Positions 4,893 through 5,230 of a stretch of 5,230 nt of DNA are shown here, piece by piece. The notes beneath the pieces were generated by a model. That model made no database searches, was not told where the DNA came from, and saw only the letters and a program-made list of their open reading frames with translations. Both the position numbers and the translations under genes were made by a program. The first letter of the stretch is position 1. Each line of letters starts with the position of its first letter. Source of the stretch: Pseudomonadota bacterium (GTDB lineage: Bacteria; Pseudomonadota; Alphaproteobacteria; JAAXGF01); contig JADFMW010000176.1 of the NCBI GenBank assembly GCA_022563655.1, forward strand, positions 1 to 5,230. Direction: 5' to 3'.

Positions 4893-5230
4893 TTACTTTT
4901 TCCACAGACCGATCTTGATCGCGAGCTTCTCGTGATCGGCGAAAGTCTTGTTGGCCCACTGGCGGTAGCCGGACGGACCGACCCAGTTCACTTCCGTGCC
5001 CTTGGCGTCCATCTGCTTGAGCAAATCCGGATCCTGGGCGGCCTTCTTGAAGACCATCGCCCAATGCTCGATCGTCTCGGCCGGCGTGCCCTTCGGCACG
5101 ACGATGCCCCGGTCCAGGGCATAGATCATGTCGACGCCGAGCTCCTGAAGCGTCGGCATGTCGGGAAGGTGCTTCGAGCGTTTCGCGGCGGCGATGGCGA
5201 ATCCCTTGAGATCTCCGCCTTCGAGATACT
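4893..5230 (-). CDS. tctC: Tripartite tricarboxylate transporter substrate-binding protein (TctC/Bug family), C-terminal part
   Basis: The frame is open from the right edge down to tandem TAA TAA stops (4893-4895 and 4890-4892); 111 residues are visible. A start at the internal Met near 5159 would cut the domain, since in-frame codons continue upstream as YLEGGDLKGFAIAAAKRSKHLPDM. That segment is typical of Bug-type periplasmic binding proteins: (L/Y)-x-x-G-x-L-(+)-x-(L/F)-A-x-(A/S)-x-x-x-R, then LPD(V/M)PT-x-x-E-x-G. It continues with RGIVVPKGTPAETIEHW, which is the hinge and start of the last domain-one segment, and closes with the usual terminal helix. The protein binds a carboxylate or similar small ligand in the periplasm and presents it to TctA/TctB encoded just downstream. 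Ligand-contact residues lie mostly outside the window, so specificity is unknown. The signal peptide is also beyond the edge. Confidence 0.93.
   Translation of the reverse strand, partial: YLEGGDLKGFAIAAAKRSKHLPDMPTLQELGVDMIYALDRGIVVPKGTPAETIEHWAMVFKKAAQDPDLLKQMDAKGTEVNWVGPSGYRQWANKTFADHEKLAIKIGLWKK

Overview
This is a GC-rich bacterial window, most likely from a soil or environmental proteobacterium. The evidence is the strong G/C bias at third codon positions, the GTG and TTG starts, and a tctCBA-type tripartite tricarboxylate transporter (TTT), a family greatly expanded in Alpha- and Betaproteobacteria. The sequence alone does not support a finer assignment. I see no RNA gene, CRISPR array, insertion sequence or origin.

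Layout. (1) 1-408, plus strand: the C-terminal end of an ATP-grasp enzyme whose start lies left of the window. (2) 409-537: a short convergent intergenic stretch. (3) 538-2364, minus strand: a tight three-gene operon, read right to left. It starts with a four-helix MotA/TolQ/ExbB-type proton-channel protein. Next is a single-helix protein with a MotB/ExbD-like anchor (aspartate at the start of the helix) joined to a beta-rich domain resembling DUF2135/YfaP. Last is a two-helix protein of unknown function. Overlaps of 14 and 1 bases suggest translational coupling. (4) 2365-2599: an intergenic stretch that probably carries the promoter of that operon. (5) 2600-5230, minus strand: tctA, tctB and the 3' end of tctC, in the usual order tctC-tctB-tctA, with a strong hairpin between tctC and tctB.

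How the genes work together. The TctC-type periplasmic protein binds a carboxylate-like ligand and delivers it to the TctA/TctB membrane complex, which is a secondary transporter driven by an ion gradient. The substrate cannot be read from the sequence. The three-gene operon looks like a proton-driven stator complex (pentamer of channel subunits around a dimer of anchored subunits). In place of a peptidoglycan-binding OmpA domain (MotB, ZorB) or the usual ExbD/TolR domain it carries an unusual beta-sandwich-like domain, and it has a dedicated third membrane protein. This module is the most interesting part of the window; its physiological role is unknown to me.
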